A DNA stretch of 64,000 nucleotides from positions 1 to 64,000 of the forward strand of contig JBBIVX010000015.1 of assembly GCA_037439465.1 (NCBI GenBank). The letters run 5' to 3'. Each line of letters opens with the position of its first letter. Position 1 is the stretch's first letter. The stretch is from Parasulfuritortus sp037439465 (lineage in GTDB: Bacteria > Pseudomonadota > Gammaproteobacteria > Burkholderiales > Thiobacillaceae). Shown in pieces: positions 51,558 through 60,545 of the stretch. The notes beneath the pieces are model-generated. The model was given only the letters and a program-made list of their open reading frames with translations, had not been told where the DNA came from and ran no database searches. Made by a program: the position numbers and the translations under genes.

Positions 51558-52916
51558 TTACTTCACATACCCCCAGCTTCTCAGTCTTTGCACGGCGTAT
51601 TGCGCTTCCTTGGTCGAGCCGGCGGTCCTGGCATATTGGTAGTAATGCTGTGCGGAAAGTTTGCGGTTCTGCATCTTTTCGTAGGCCAGTCCTTTGAGAA
51701 ACAGCGTGTCGACGGTTCCCGGCAGCAGACGGTCGTAGGCGTCGAAGAATTGCAGTGCAGCGTCAGGCTGTTTTTGAGCCAGCATGACGACTCCGCTCAA
51801 CTGTTGCGCCTGGCCTTCGCCGGGATAGATGGCGCGCGCCTGCGTGAGGTAGGTCTCGGCCTCGCGCACCTGTTTCTGGGCCAGCTTGACCTTGGCCATG
51901 AGCATATTGGCTACATAGTCATCGGGCGCCAGCCGGATCGCCTGGCCAAAGTGGTTTTCGGCTTGGGTGAGTTGCTTCTTGGCCATCAGTGTCTCGCCCT
52001 GCTGCATGGTATCCACGGCCGGTTTGAGTCGGCGCAGACGGGCGGTGTGGTCGAAGTAGCGTTGATGTTGCAGGCTTTTGCCACGCAGATCGGCGTATTT
52101 GCTCTCGCTGCGTTTGCGGGCCGTTTGGTAGCGTTCTTCGCTCATGGGGTGCGAGGCGAACATGGTCTCCAGGATGTTGGGTTTGGCGCTGGATTGGCGG
52201 CGCAGGACGTCCATCAGTCCGACCATGCCATCAGGGTTGTAATGGGCGCGCGCCATGTATTCCATGCCGAGGGCGTCGGCCTCGCGCTCGTTGTCGCGAC
52301 TGTATCTGGCGAGCAGGGCGCTGCCGCCAATTTGACCGGCGATGTCGAGGATGGGCTTGTATTGCGCGCCATTTTCTGTGGCGGCGACTGCCACGGAGGC
52401 CAGTATCATGCCGCTCTGTACCAGCATCTCCCGGCCCGCCTGTTCGGCGGCGTGGCGGGCGTTGACATGGCCGATTTCGTGGCCCATCAGGGCGGCCAGT
52501 TCATCCTCGCTGTCCATCTCCAGCATGATGCCACGGGTGATGCCCATGCTGCCGGCGGGGAAGGTGTAGGCGTTGACGTGGTTGGCGTTGAGCACGCGGG
52601 CGCTGTAGGGCATTTTGGGGCGGTGCGAGCGGACCCAGAGGCTGTCGCCTACATCCTGGACGTAGCGATTGAGGCCATAGTCCTGGCTGGCGCCATAATC
52701 AGTGGAAAATTGATGCGGTGACTGTTTCTTATCCAGCGCGATTTCCTGTTCTTCACTCAGACCGACCAGTGTGTTTTTGCCGGTGACCGGGTCGCTGGCA
52801 CAGCCGCCCAAAAGCGGCGGCAGGATGACGGCAGAACCGCCGATGCCTGCCAACCATAAAAAGTCGCGGCGGGTCATGGTGTCGTGGTAGATATCTTCCG
52901 GGAAATGGGACGGCAT
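51558..52916 (-). CDS. M48-family metalloprotease with TPR repeats, Tat/lipoprotein-like signal
   Basis: A 452-residue zinc peptidase similar to BepA/YfgC periplasmic quality-control proteases. The zinc motif is HEIGH in MGHEIGHVNARH, with the downstream Glu in EREADALGMEYM. TPR-like repeats fill the C-terminal half from about 300. The N terminus combines a Tat-type TRRDFLWLAG (15-24) with a lipobox-like LLGGC (C39), so it may be a Tat-exported lipoprotein. The start at 52916 follows AGGAGG by nine bases; a longer in-frame version overlaps nikR. It lies 31 bases downstream of nikR. Confidence 0.92.
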   Translation of the reverse strand: MPSHFPEDIYHDTMTRRDFLWLAGIGGSAVILPPLLGGCASDPVTGKNTLVGLSEEQEIALDKKQSPHQFSTDYGASQDYGLNRYVQDVGDSLWVRSHRPKMPYSARVLNANHVNAYTFPAGSMGITRGIMLEMDSEDELAALMGHEIGHVNARHAAEQAGREMLVQSGMILASVAVAATENGAQYKPILDIAGQIGGSALLARYSRDNEREADALGMEYMARAHYNPDGMVGLMDVLRRQSSAKPNILETMFASHPMSEERYQTARKRSESKYADLRGKSLQHQRYFDHTARLRRLKPAVDTMQQGETLMAKKQLTQAENHFGQAIRLAPDDYVANMLMAKVKLAQKQVREAETYLTQARAIYPGEGQAQQLSGVVMLAQKQPDAALQFFDAYDRLLPGTVDTLFLKGLAYEKMQNRKLSAQHYYQYARTAGSTKEAQYAVQRLRSWGYVK

Positions 52917-52947
52917 GAAGAATCCTCCTGGTTCGTGGGGGGCGGGA

Positions 52948-53391
52948 TCAGGTCTTGGGGCGGCTATGGGTGTGCGGCTGGATGGGGTCGATGTCTGCCG
53001 GGATGAGATTGAGGCCGGCATGGCGGACACCGCATTCGGCGGACAGGATGTCGGCGAGCTGCCGCACGTCCGGGGTAGGGCCGCGCAGTATCAGGGTCTC
53101 CAGACAATTGTCGTGGTCCAGGTGGACGTGCATGGCGGAGACCACGAGGTCATGGGCATGGTGTTGGTGACCCGTGAGCCGCTCGGCCAGTTGTCGCTCG
53201 TGATGGTTGTAGACATAGGACAGGCAGGCGACGCAGTAGGGGGCGTCGTCGCGTTCCAGTCGGCCCTGTTCCAGCTCCCGCCGCAGCATGTCACGCATTG
53301 CCTCGGAGCGATTGGCGTAGGCGCGGCCGCGGATGAAGTCATCGAATTCCTGGGCCAGCTTTGCGTCGAGTGAAATAGTGATGCGTTCCAT
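52948..53391 (-). CDS. nikR: Nickel-responsive regulator NikR
   Basis: A 147-residue ribbon-helix-helix repressor. The DNA-binding part is ERITISLDAKLAQEFDDFI. The C-terminal ACT-like domain carries the nickel site, H77 in GHQHHAH, H88 and H90 in MHVHLDHDNC, and C96, which match E. coli H76, H87, H89 and C95. Extra His near the end (PHTHSR) is unusual. AAGGA is positioned before the ATG. Probable targets are the nickel operon starting at 46716 and itself. It is now separated from that operon by the M48 gene and the AT-rich island. Confidence 0.96.
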   Translation of the reverse strand: MERITISLDAKLAQEFDDFIRGRAYANRSEAMRDMLRRELEQGRLERDDAPYCVACLSYVYNHHERQLAERLTGHQHHAHDLVVSAMHVHLDHDNCLETLILRGPTPDVRQLADILSAECGVRHAGLNLIPADIDPIQPHTHSRPKT

Positions 53392-53458
53392 GCGGAATCC
53401 TTGGTTGTCCTACCTATGGTGCCGCCATTTTCGTGCTTGTCGCAATCGGATGAAATGC

Positions 53459-55396
53459 CTATCTGGGGCGAGGGCGGAAGGCGCGCACGCGGGCCGTCAA
53501 CACCCGTGCATCGAGGCCCGCGGCGCGACCGTAGCGCAGTTGGATATAGAGATCGCTGATGCTCAGTATATCCGCGGCCAGGTCTGGCCGTGCCCGCGCC
53601 GCGCGTCGGGCGAAGTCGGCGGGCCCTTCGCTGGCGGCAGCGGCCACGCCAACGCGGGCAAGTCGTTGGCGGAAGCGGGCATAACTGCGGCGGATCTCAT
53701 CCCGTTGTGGCTGAGCCGGCCGCCTGAACACGACCAGTGCGCTCCCCGCCAGCAGCAGCGCGCTGCCCGCCAACAGGGTCCAGAGCATACCCCTAAGGCC
53801 GGCCAGGCCCGGATACAGCCCGTTCAGCAGACGCTGCTGGCTATGAAAGTCGTAACCCAACACCCACTTGTTCCAACCGTAACCGGCCAGGTCGAGTAGC
53901 TGCCGCGCCGGCTTCAGCCAGGCGGTATCGAGCCCGATCAGGGGCCGTTCGGCGGCCGGCAGGGCGGCGGCAAGCCCGGCCTCGACCCGGCTAGGCGCCA
54001 CTGCCGCAGTGGGGTCCACCTGCACCCAGCCCTGTCCGGGCAGCCAGACCTCGGCCCAGGCGTGGGCATCGCGCTGGCGCACGATCCAGTAATTTCCGAG
54101 CGGATTCATCTCGCCACCCTGATAGCCGGTTATTACCCGTGCGGGCACACCGGCGGCCCGAATCAGCACGACGAATGCGGCAGCGTAGTGCTCGCAGAAG
54201 CCGCGGCGGCTGTCAAACAGGAACTCGTCGATGGCCTGCTTGCCGTACCGGGGCGGGCTCAGGGTGTAGTGAAAGGACTGCTCGCGGAACAGCGCCAGGG
54301 CGCGCCGCACCCGCCCTTCCGACGTCGGCTCCAACGCCGCCCAGTGCCGGGCCAGCGCCAGGGTGCGCGGGTTGTAGCCGGGCGGCAAAGCCAGGGCGCG
54401 CGCCCGCCGTTGTGGCGAAAGTACCGTTTCCAGGCGGTATTTCAGCCAGGCGTGCACGCTGTAACGCAGACGTTCGCGCACCGGCTGGGCACGCATCCAT
54501 TCCAGGTCGGCCGTGCCACCGGCAGTAGCCAACGACAACCTCGCCGCCAGCCCGGTCACCGGCAGCCAGTGCTGCTGGTGCGGCTCCAGGGTAACGGTAT
54601 AGTCCATGGCCGGCTCCAGCCACTGGGCGTCGACCGCATCGCCCGCCCGCTCCTCGCGCTGCCAGAGATCGCCGTCGTACCCCCACAGCACCGGGCCCCG
54701 CCAATAGAGGCGATTGCCGTCGCGGCAGGGGGGATCGAAATTCACCCGGAAGGCGATTTCGTCGGAGCGGATCAACTGGCTGATGCTGCCTGGCCGCATG
54801 CTGTCGGACAGGCCCGTGCGGGCCGCGCTCGCAGATATCAGCCCACCCATGAAGGCCGGCAGGCGGGGAAAGAGCAGGAACAGCAAGATGGCCAGCGGCA
54901 GGGCCTGGAGAATGATCAGGCCGCCCTGTTTGAGTACTGGCCCAAGCGCGGGTACCCGCTGGCCTTGCGCCACGATCTGGGAGGCGGTCAGGGCCAGCGC
55001 GGTGGCCATTAGCCAGACTGCCATGCCTAGCCCCTGGTTGTGGATGAGGGCAGCAAGGATGAGGAAATAGCCGATCAGGACGACGATGCCATGGTCACGC
55101 CGGCCTTTGCTCTCCAATACTTTCATGGCGGACGTCAACACCACCAGACTGACGCCTCCCTCGGCGCCGAATAGCGTGCCATGTTGGAAAATTATGCCGG
55201 CTATGCTTGCCACGGTAAGCAGCCATTTCACTGCCCGCTGCGCAGCCGCCTCGCGGCGCCAGAACGGTGCCAGCCGCCAAAGCAGGGCGAGTGCCACCGT
55301 GAGGCTGAGCCAGAGGGGTAGATGCAGGGCATGCGGGGCACAGGCCATGGCTATGGGGCCGACCAGCCAGAGATCGCGACGGTCAGGATGCGCCAT
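53459..55396 (-). CDS. tgpA: TgpA-type transglutaminase-like membrane protein
   Basis: A 645-residue protein with an N-terminal DUF3488 membrane domain (about six helices, 10-200), a periplasmic transglutaminase-like domain (about 330-500), one further helix near 555 and a C-terminal DUF4129 tail. The catalytic triad candidates are Cys in RRGFCEHYA, His in RDAHAWAEVW and Asp in VQVDPT. In Pseudomonas, TgpA is needed for viability. It overlaps the DUF58 gene by fourteen bases, in the common order moxR-DUF58-tgpA. Confidence 0.93.
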   Translation of the reverse strand: MAHPDRRDLWLVGPIAMACAPHALHLPLWLSLTVALALLWRLAPFWRREAAAQRAVKWLLTVASIAGIIFQHGTLFGAEGGVSLVVLTSAMKVLESKGRRDHGIVVLIGYFLILAALIHNQGLGMAVWLMATALALTASQIVAQGQRVPALGPVLKQGGLIILQALPLAILLFLLFPRLPAFMGGLISASAARTGLSDSMRPGSISQLIRSDEIAFRVNFDPPCRDGNRLYWRGPVLWGYDGDLWQREERAGDAVDAQWLEPAMDYTVTLEPHQQHWLPVTGLAARLSLATAGGTADLEWMRAQPVRERLRYSVHAWLKYRLETVLSPQRRARALALPPGYNPRTLALARHWAALEPTSEGRVRRALALFREQSFHYTLSPPRYGKQAIDEFLFDSRRGFCEHYAAAFVVLIRAAGVPARVITGYQGGEMNPLGNYWIVRQRDAHAWAEVWLPGQGWVQVDPTAAVAPSRVEAGLAAALPAAERPLIGLDTAWLKPARQLLDLAGYGWNKWVLGYDFHSQQRLLNGLYPGLAGLRGMLWTLLAGSALLLAGSALVVFRRPAQPQRDEIRRSYARFRQRLARVGVAAAASEGPADFARRAARARPDLAADILSISDLYIQLRYGRAAGLDARVLTARVRAFRPRPR

Positions 55397-56321
55397 GACG
55401 TGCCAGTGCTGCCAGTGCCTGCTGGCGGTGGGCCGGGCCGCATCCGGGCGGGATGTCGCCGCCCGGCAGATGCAGGCGAAAGAGGAGTCCGGCTTGTTCC
55501 GCCTCCAGCACCCAGCGCGTCAGGCGGGAGAGTTTGGCCTCGACGTCGCCGCCGGGAGTGCTGTCCCAATCCAGTCGCACCTCGCTGCCAGTGACTCCGG
55601 CGAAGGCCTTCGTCAGTGGCGGTAGTCCGCGGGCGGCGCTTTTCCAGGCGATACGGCGGGGCGAGTCGCCAGGTCGGTAGTCGCGCAGTCCGGCGAATTC
55701 GTCGTCACCATCGTGCCGACGGCGCGCGGCGGGCGTGTCGCCGGCGGGTGCCGGCAGTGGCAGAAAATCGGTGGCCGGCCTTGGATAGACCAGGACACCC
55801 CAGTCGAGAGCGAACACCGTCCAGCAGCGAAACAGGCCGAGCGGCCAGGTGGATGAGAGCGTCAGTCGCCCCGGCCGCTGGAAACCGCGCCTGGGCTGCA
55901 CTCTCGACCGGGATAACTCTACGGTCGCAGCCGCCGGAATATCCATCTCGTCCGCCTCGCCGCTGGCCAGGGCGAAACGGATGGCACCCCGCGGGCGATC
56001 CTGCGGATTGCTTATGGCGAGGCGGAAACAGGCGGTTTCTCCGGCGAATACCGGTGTCACCGGGCGCGGCTGCAGGGTCAGCCGCAACAAGTTGCGCTGG
56101 GTGTGGAAAAGGGTGATTACCCCCACGCCGACGAGAATGAAGGTAAACAAGTAACCCAGACTGAGGCCATAGTTGATCGAGCCCAGCAAGAGACCGGCGA
56201 GCAGGGCGAGAAAGCCCAGGCCCAGGCGTGTGGGCAATATGTACAGGCGGTGACCGGTCAGCGTGATCGGACCAGGCTCACATTCGGGCTGACGCCAGGG
56301 CAGGTTGAGCCGGCGGGCCAT
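55383..56321 (-). CDS. DUF58 protein
   Basis: A 312-residue protein with two membrane segments near the N terminus (about 33-70) and a VWA-like/DUF58 region that contains RDYRPGDSPRRIAWKSAARG, the family signature. DUF58 proteins act with MoxR-type AAA+ ATPases and transglutaminase-like proteins; the exact role is unclear. It lies eight bases after moxR and overlaps tgpA. Confidence 0.92.
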   Translation of the reverse strand: MARRLNLPWRQPECEPGPITLTGHRLYILPTRLGLGFLALLAGLLLGSINYGLSLGYLFTFILVGVGVITLFHTQRNLLRLTLQPRPVTPVFAGETACFRLAISNPQDRPRGAIRFALASGEADEMDIPAAATVELSRSRVQPRRGFQRPGRLTLSSTWPLGLFRCWTVFALDWGVLVYPRPATDFLPLPAPAGDTPAARRRHDGDDEFAGLRDYRPGDSPRRIAWKSAARGLPPLTKAFAGVTGSEVRLDWDSTPGGDVEAKLSRLTRWVLEAEQAGLLFRLHLPGGDIPPGCGPAHRQQALAALARHGAS

Positions 56322-56329
56322 GGGCGGGT

Positions 56330-57244
56330 TCAGGGAATGGGAATCTGCAGCAGGATGCGCGCCGCCCAGGCATCGTCGGTCGCCGTCACACCGGCGGCCG
56401 GGCGTAGCCGGTGAGCGACGACATCGGGCAACACCGCCTGCAGGTCCTCCGGCTCGACGTGGTCGCGGCCGGCCAGCCAGGCCCAGGCCTGGGCGGCGTG
56501 TTTGAGAGCGAGGCCGGCGCGCGGCGACAGGCCGACGGCGAAACTGGGATTTTGCCGGCTGGCGGCGATGATCGCCTGCGCGTAATCGAGCATTGCGGGG
56601 GATACGTGCAGGTGGCGGACTTCCCGCTGCATGGCCCCAAAGCCACTCGGATCGATCGCCACTGGCAGCGTGGCCAGTAAGTCGTGGCGGTCTTCGCCGG
56701 CCAGCAGGTCGCGCTCCGCCGCCGGGTTGGGATAGCCCAGCCGGATACGCATGAGAAAACGATCCAATTGCGATTCCGGCAGGGGAAAGACGCCCACCTG
56801 GTCGGCAGGATTCTGCGTGGCGATGACGAAAAACGGCTCGGGCAACGGCCTCGTTTCACCTTCGATGCTGACTTGGCCTTCTTCCATGGCCTCCAGCAGG
56901 GCGCTTTGCGCCTTCGGACTGGCGCGGTTGATCTCGTCGGCCAGGATCACCTGGGCGAAGATGGGGCCGGGATGAAAACGAAAGCCGCCGCTCTGCCGCT
57001 CATAAATGGCCGCGCCGAGTATGTCGGCTGGCAACAGGTCGCTGGTGAATTGGATGCGCTGGTAGTCCAGCCCCAAAGTGCGTGCCAGGGCGTGCGCCAG
57101 GGTGGTCTTGCCGACGCCGGGCATGTCCTCTATGAGCAAATGCCCCCCCGCCAGGAGGCAGGCGAAGCTGAGGCGGATCGGCCTTTCCTTGCCGAGGATG
57201 ACGCGGTTGACCTGATCGAGCGCGGCTTGCAGCCGGCTGGTCAT
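56330..57244 (-). CDS. moxR: MoxR-family AAA+ ATPase
   Basis: A 304-residue ATPase. Walker A is PGVGKTTLAHAL, Walker B is VILADEINRASPK, sensor 1 is in VIATQNP, and there is an arginine-finger region in LDRFLMRIRLGYP. MoxR proteins act as chaperones for metal cofactor insertion or complex assembly. Its ATG overlaps the lysS stop (ATGA), and lysS is the upstream gene. Confidence 0.95.
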   Translation of the reverse strand: MTSRLQAALDQVNRVILGKERPIRLSFACLLAGGHLLIEDMPGVGKTTLAHALARTLGLDYQRIQFTSDLLPADILGAAIYERQSGGFRFHPGPIFAQVILADEINRASPKAQSALLEAMEEGQVSIEGETRPLPEPFFVIATQNPADQVGVFPLPESQLDRFLMRIRLGYPNPAAERDLLAGEDRHDLLATLPVAIDPSGFGAMQREVRHLHVSPAMLDYAQAIIAASRQNPSFAVGLSPRAGLALKHAAQAWAWLAGRDHVEPEDLQAVLPDVVAHRLRPAAGVTATDDAWAARILLQIPIP

Positions 57245-58752
57245 TCTTCCCGCCGTAACTGCGGAAACAGGATCACATCGCGGATGCTGGCGGCATCGGT
57301 CAGCAGCATGACCAGCCTATCGATGCCGATGCCACAGCCGGCGGTCGGCGGCAGGCCATGTTCGAGGGCGCGCACGTAGTCGGCGTCGTAATACATCGCC
57401 TCCTCGTCGCCGGCCTCCTTGGCGGCCACTTGTGCCTGGAAGCGGGCGGCCTGGTCCTCCGGATCGTTGAGCTCGGAAAAGCCGTTGGCCACCTCACGCC
57501 CGGCGATATACAGCTCGAAGCGTTCGGTGATGCCCGGACGGCTGTCGGAGGCACGCGCCAGCGGCGAGGTCTCGACCGGGTAGTCGATGATGTAGGTGGG
57601 CTGAAACAACTGGTGTTCGGTGGTCTCTTCGAACAGCGTCAGTTGCAGGCCGCCGACGCTGTCGTGCGGGCGATGGGCGATCTTGCGCCGCCGCAGTTCC
57701 TCCAGCAGGAAGGTGCGATCGGCAAGTGGCGCGCCGGCCAGTTCGGGGTTGTAGCGGACGGTGGCTTCCAGCGCGGTCAGGCGGTCGAAAGGGCGGGATA
57801 GGTCGATCATCTGGCCCTGGTACGGCGCCACGGCGTGGCCCAAGGTCAGGGTGGCCACCTCGCGCAGCATCTCTTCGACGAAATCCATCAGGTAGTGGTA
57901 ATCGCGATAGGCCTCGTAGAACTCGACCATGGTGAATTCCGGGTTGTGCCGGGTGGAGATGCCCTCGTTACGAAAATTGCGATTGATCTCGAACACCTTT
58001 TCCAGCCCGCCCACCACCAGGCGCTTGAGGTACAGCTCCGGCGCGATGCGCAGATAGAGATCGGTATCCAGACTGTTGTGATGGGTGATGAAGGGCTTGG
58101 CCGCGGCGCCGCCGGGGATGGGGTGCATCATCGGCGTTTCCACTTCCAGGAAGCCGCGGGCGACGAAAAATTCGCGCATCGCCTGGATGATCCTGGAGCG
58201 GCGGATGAAGGTCTGCCGGGCCTGCTCGCTGGTGATCAGGTCGAGATAGCGCTGACGGTATTTCTGTTCGGTGTCGGCTAAGCCATGAAACTTCTCCGGC
58301 AATGGGCGGATGGCCTTGGTGAGCAGGCGCAGCGTGCGCGCCTGGATGGTCAGCTCGTGGGTCTTGGTGCGGAAAAGGGTGCCGCTCACGCCCAGTATGT
58401 CGCCCAGATCCATGCGCTTGAAGGCGTCATAGGCAGCCTCACCCACGCCTTCGCGGCTGACGTAGATCTGGATGCGGCCGCTCATGTCCTGGAGCGTGGC
58501 GAAGCTGGCCTTGCCCATCACCCGCTTCAGCATCATCCGCCCCGCCAACTGTACCGGCGCGGCCATCGCCGCCAGGGTTTCGCCATCGGTTTCGGCATGG
58601 CGCGCTTGCAGATCGCCCGCATAATCTTTGCGTTCGAAATCGTTGGGGAAGGCCACGCCCTGCTGGCGCAGGGCGGCGAGCTTCTCCCGGCGTTCGGCTA
58701 TGATCTGGTTGTTGTCTGGCGATGTGATGGGCTGGTTGAGGGAATCTGACAT
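57241..58752 (-). CDS. lysS: Lysyl-tRNA synthetase, class II
   Basis: A 503-residue class II enzyme. It has an OB-fold anticodon domain (about 60-165), then motif 1 (FLEVETPMMHPIPGGAAAKPF), motif 2 (FEINRNFRNEGISTRHNPEFTM) and motif 3 (GCGIGIDRLVML). Length is normal. It faces tRNA-Lys across a 122-base gap in opposite orientation. It is first in a tightly overlapping lysS-moxR-DUF58-tgpA set. Confidence 0.98.
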   Translation of the reverse strand: MSDSLNQPITSPDNNQIIAERREKLAALRQQGVAFPNDFERKDYAGDLQARHAETDGETLAAMAAPVQLAGRMMLKRVMGKASFATLQDMSGRIQIYVSREGVGEAAYDAFKRMDLGDILGVSGTLFRTKTHELTIQARTLRLLTKAIRPLPEKFHGLADTEQKYRQRYLDLITSEQARQTFIRRSRIIQAMREFFVARGFLEVETPMMHPIPGGAAAKPFITHHNSLDTDLYLRIAPELYLKRLVVGGLEKVFEINRNFRNEGISTRHNPEFTMVEFYEAYRDYHYLMDFVEEMLREVATLTLGHAVAPYQGQMIDLSRPFDRLTALEATVRYNPELAGAPLADRTFLLEELRRRKIAHRPHDSVGGLQLTLFEETTEHQLFQPTYIIDYPVETSPLARASDSRPGITERFELYIAGREVANGFSELNDPEDQAARFQAQVAAKEAGDEEAMYYDADYVRALEHGLPPTAGCGIGIDRLVMLLTDAASIRDVILFPQLRREE

Positions 58753-58874
58753 GGCGGGCGGGAAGTGTGGGTTGATGGGCCGAGTTCGGCATTTTAACCG
58801 CCAGCCGGCACATCGACATTAACCATCTAGCATTGGCGCCGCGACATGTGTATCATGCGCGGCTAGATTCGATC

Positions 58875-58950
58875 GGGTCGTTAGCTCAGCTGGTAGAGCT
58901 GCGGACTCTTAATCCGTAGGTCGTAGGTTCGAATCCTACACGACCCACCA
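58875..58950 (+). tRNA. tRNA-Lys (CTT)
   Basis: A 76-base tRNA with a matching acceptor (GGGTCGT with ACGACCC), anticodon loop CTCTTAA giving CTT, T loop TTCGAAT and encoded CCA at 58948-58950. A strong terminator follows within ten bases. Confidence 0.97.
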
Positions 58951-58958
58951 GTCTACAG

Positions 58959-58987
58959 ACGGCCTCCAGCACTGGGGGCCGTTTCCC
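58959..58987 (+). terminator. Rho-independent terminator after tRNA-Lys
   Basis: A ten-pair stem (one G-T pair) is formed by 58959-58968 and 58973-58982 with a four-base loop. It is followed by a T-rich stretch (GTTTCCCTTT). Position directly after tRNA-Lys fits. Confidence 0.75.
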
Positions 58988-59069
58988 TTTGTGGGCCCCG
59001 CAGGTTGCACAGACGGCGCCATTGAGAGCCGCCTAAGCTGGGCGGCCACCGGCAAGACTTGGAAGCCCA

Positions 59070-60398
59070 TTGTCATCCAGCACACTGAATCCCGGCGTCA
59101 CCAGGCGTGAAGCCTGGGCCTGGGCGATGTTCGATTTCGCCAACTCCGGCTATACCACGGTGGTCATCACCGCCGTGTTCAACGCCTATTTCGTGGCCAC
59201 CATTGCCGGCAATGCCGACTGGGCCAGCCTGGCCTGGACCTCGGCGCTGGCCGTTTCCTATGCCTTGATCGTGCTCACCGCGCCGGCCATCGGCGCCTGG
59301 GCCGACCGGCGTCTAGCCAAGAAGCGGCTGCTGGCCGTGACCACGTTCGGCTGTGTCATCGCCACGGCGATGCTCGGTCTGGCGGGTCCGGGCGATATCT
59401 GGCTGGCGGCGGCGCTGGTGATCGTCAGCAATTTCTTCTTTGGCACGGGCGAAAACCTGATCGCTGCGTTTCTGCCTGAGCTGGCGCGCGGGCGGGGCCT
59501 GGGCCGGTTGTCCGGCTGGGGCTGGGGCCTGGGTTACCTGGGCGGCATGGTGGTGTTGGGGCTGTGTCTGGCCTATGTGGCGCACGCCCAGGGACAGGGG
59601 CAGCCGGCCTCGGTTTTTGTGCCCGCGACCTTGTGGATTACAGCGGCGATGTTCGTGCTCACCAGTCTGCCGACCTTTATGCTTCTCAAGGAACGTGGGG
59701 CGGCGGCGGTCGCTGCGGAAGCGCCGCCCGGATCGCCGCTGGAGATTTATGGCCAGACCATTACCGGCCCGCGCGGTTTGCGAGACTACCCAGACCTTCG
59801 CCGTTTCCTGCTCTGCATCGTGTCCTACCAGGCCGGCGTGCAGGCGGTCATCGCCCTCGCCGCGGTGTATGCCCAGCAGGCCATGCACTTCGACACCCAG
59901 GAGACCCTGGCGCTGATCCTCGTGGTCAATGTGAGCGCCGCGCTGGGGGCCACTGGCTTTGGCCATGTGCAGGACCGCATCGGCCACAAACCGGCGCTGG
60001 TCATCACCTTGTTAGGCTGGCTATTGACGGTGCTGTTGGCCTTTCTGGCGACGGCGGTGCCGCTGTTCTGGCTGGCCGCCAACGCCGCCGGGCTGTGTCT
60101 GGGGGCGTCCCAATCGGCCGGCCGGGCCCTGGTCGGCTACCTCAGTCCTCGCTCACGTCGCGCCGAATTCTTTGGGTTGTGGGGGCTGGCGGTCAAACTG
60201 TCGTCGATACTCGGCCCGCTCACTTACGGCCTGGCGGCCTGGCTGTCGCGGGGCAATCATCGACTGGCCATGTTGAGCCTTGGCATATATTTCATTATTG
60301 GCCTGGCGCTGCTGTGGAGTATGGATGTACGCCGTGGGCGGCGCCTGGCGCTGGGAAAAGTGAAAAATTCCGTTGCCCCGGCTCGCCGCCTTGTTTAA
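59070..60398 (+). CDS. MFS transporter, UMF1 (Atg22-like) family
   Basis: A 442-residue integral membrane protein with about twelve helices. It opens with the UMF1 hallmark EAWAWAMFDFANSGYTTVVITAVFNAYF. Bacterial members are of unknown substrate, related to the yeast vacuolar amino-acid effluxer Atg22. The start is a TTG at 59070 with GGAAG nearby; other starts would cut into the first helix. It lies between tRNA-Lys and tRNA-Val. Confidence 0.9.
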   Translation: MSSSTLNPGVTRREAWAWAMFDFANSGYTTVVITAVFNAYFVATIAGNADWASLAWTSALAVSYALIVLTAPAIGAWADRRLAKKRLLAVTTFGCVIATAMLGLAGPGDIWLAAALVIVSNFFFGTGENLIAAFLPELARGRGLGRLSGWGWGLGYLGGMVVLGLCLAYVAHAQGQGQPASVFVPATLWITAAMFVLTSLPTFMLLKERGAAAVAAEAPPGSPLEIYGQTITGPRGLRDYPDLRRFLLCIVSYQAGVQAVIALAAVYAQQAMHFDTQETLALILVVNVSAALGATGFGHVQDRIGHKPALVITLLGWLLTVLLAFLATAVPLFWLAANAAGLCLGASQSAGRALVGYLSPRSRRAEFFGLWGLAVKLSSILGPLTYGLAAWLSRGNHRLAMLSLGIYFIIGLALLWSMDVRRGRRLALGKVKNSVAPARRLV

Positions 60399-60413
60399 AA
60401 TCCGCTGCTCTTT

Positions 60414-60490
60414 AGGCGCGTAGCTCAGCTGGTTAGAGCATCACCTTGACATGGTGGGGGTCGTTGGTTCGAGTCCAATCGCGCCTACCA
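60414..60490 (+). tRNA. tRNA-Val (GAC)
   Basis: A 77-base tRNA with AGGCGCG pairing with CGCGCCT, anticodon loop TTGACAT giving GAC, T loop TTCGAGT, and encoded CCA (60488-60490). It lies 55 bases upstream of thrS, with a hairpin between them. Confidence 0.97.
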
Positions 60491-60497
60491 GCTATTG

Positions 60498-60524
60498 CGA
60501 AAGCCAGGTCACGCCTGGCTTTCG
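60498..60524 (+). terminator. Strong hairpin between tRNA-Val and thrS
   Basis: An eleven-base perfect inverted repeat (CGAAAGCCAGG, 60498-60508; CCTGGCTTTCG, 60514-60524) has a five-base loop. It lies right after tRNA-Val, 21 bases before thrS. Only a short T-run follows (TCGTTT), so it may terminate the tRNA transcript, process it or control thrS read-through. Confidence 0.6.
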
Positions 60525-60545
60525 TCGTTTGCGGGGTTAGTGTAT

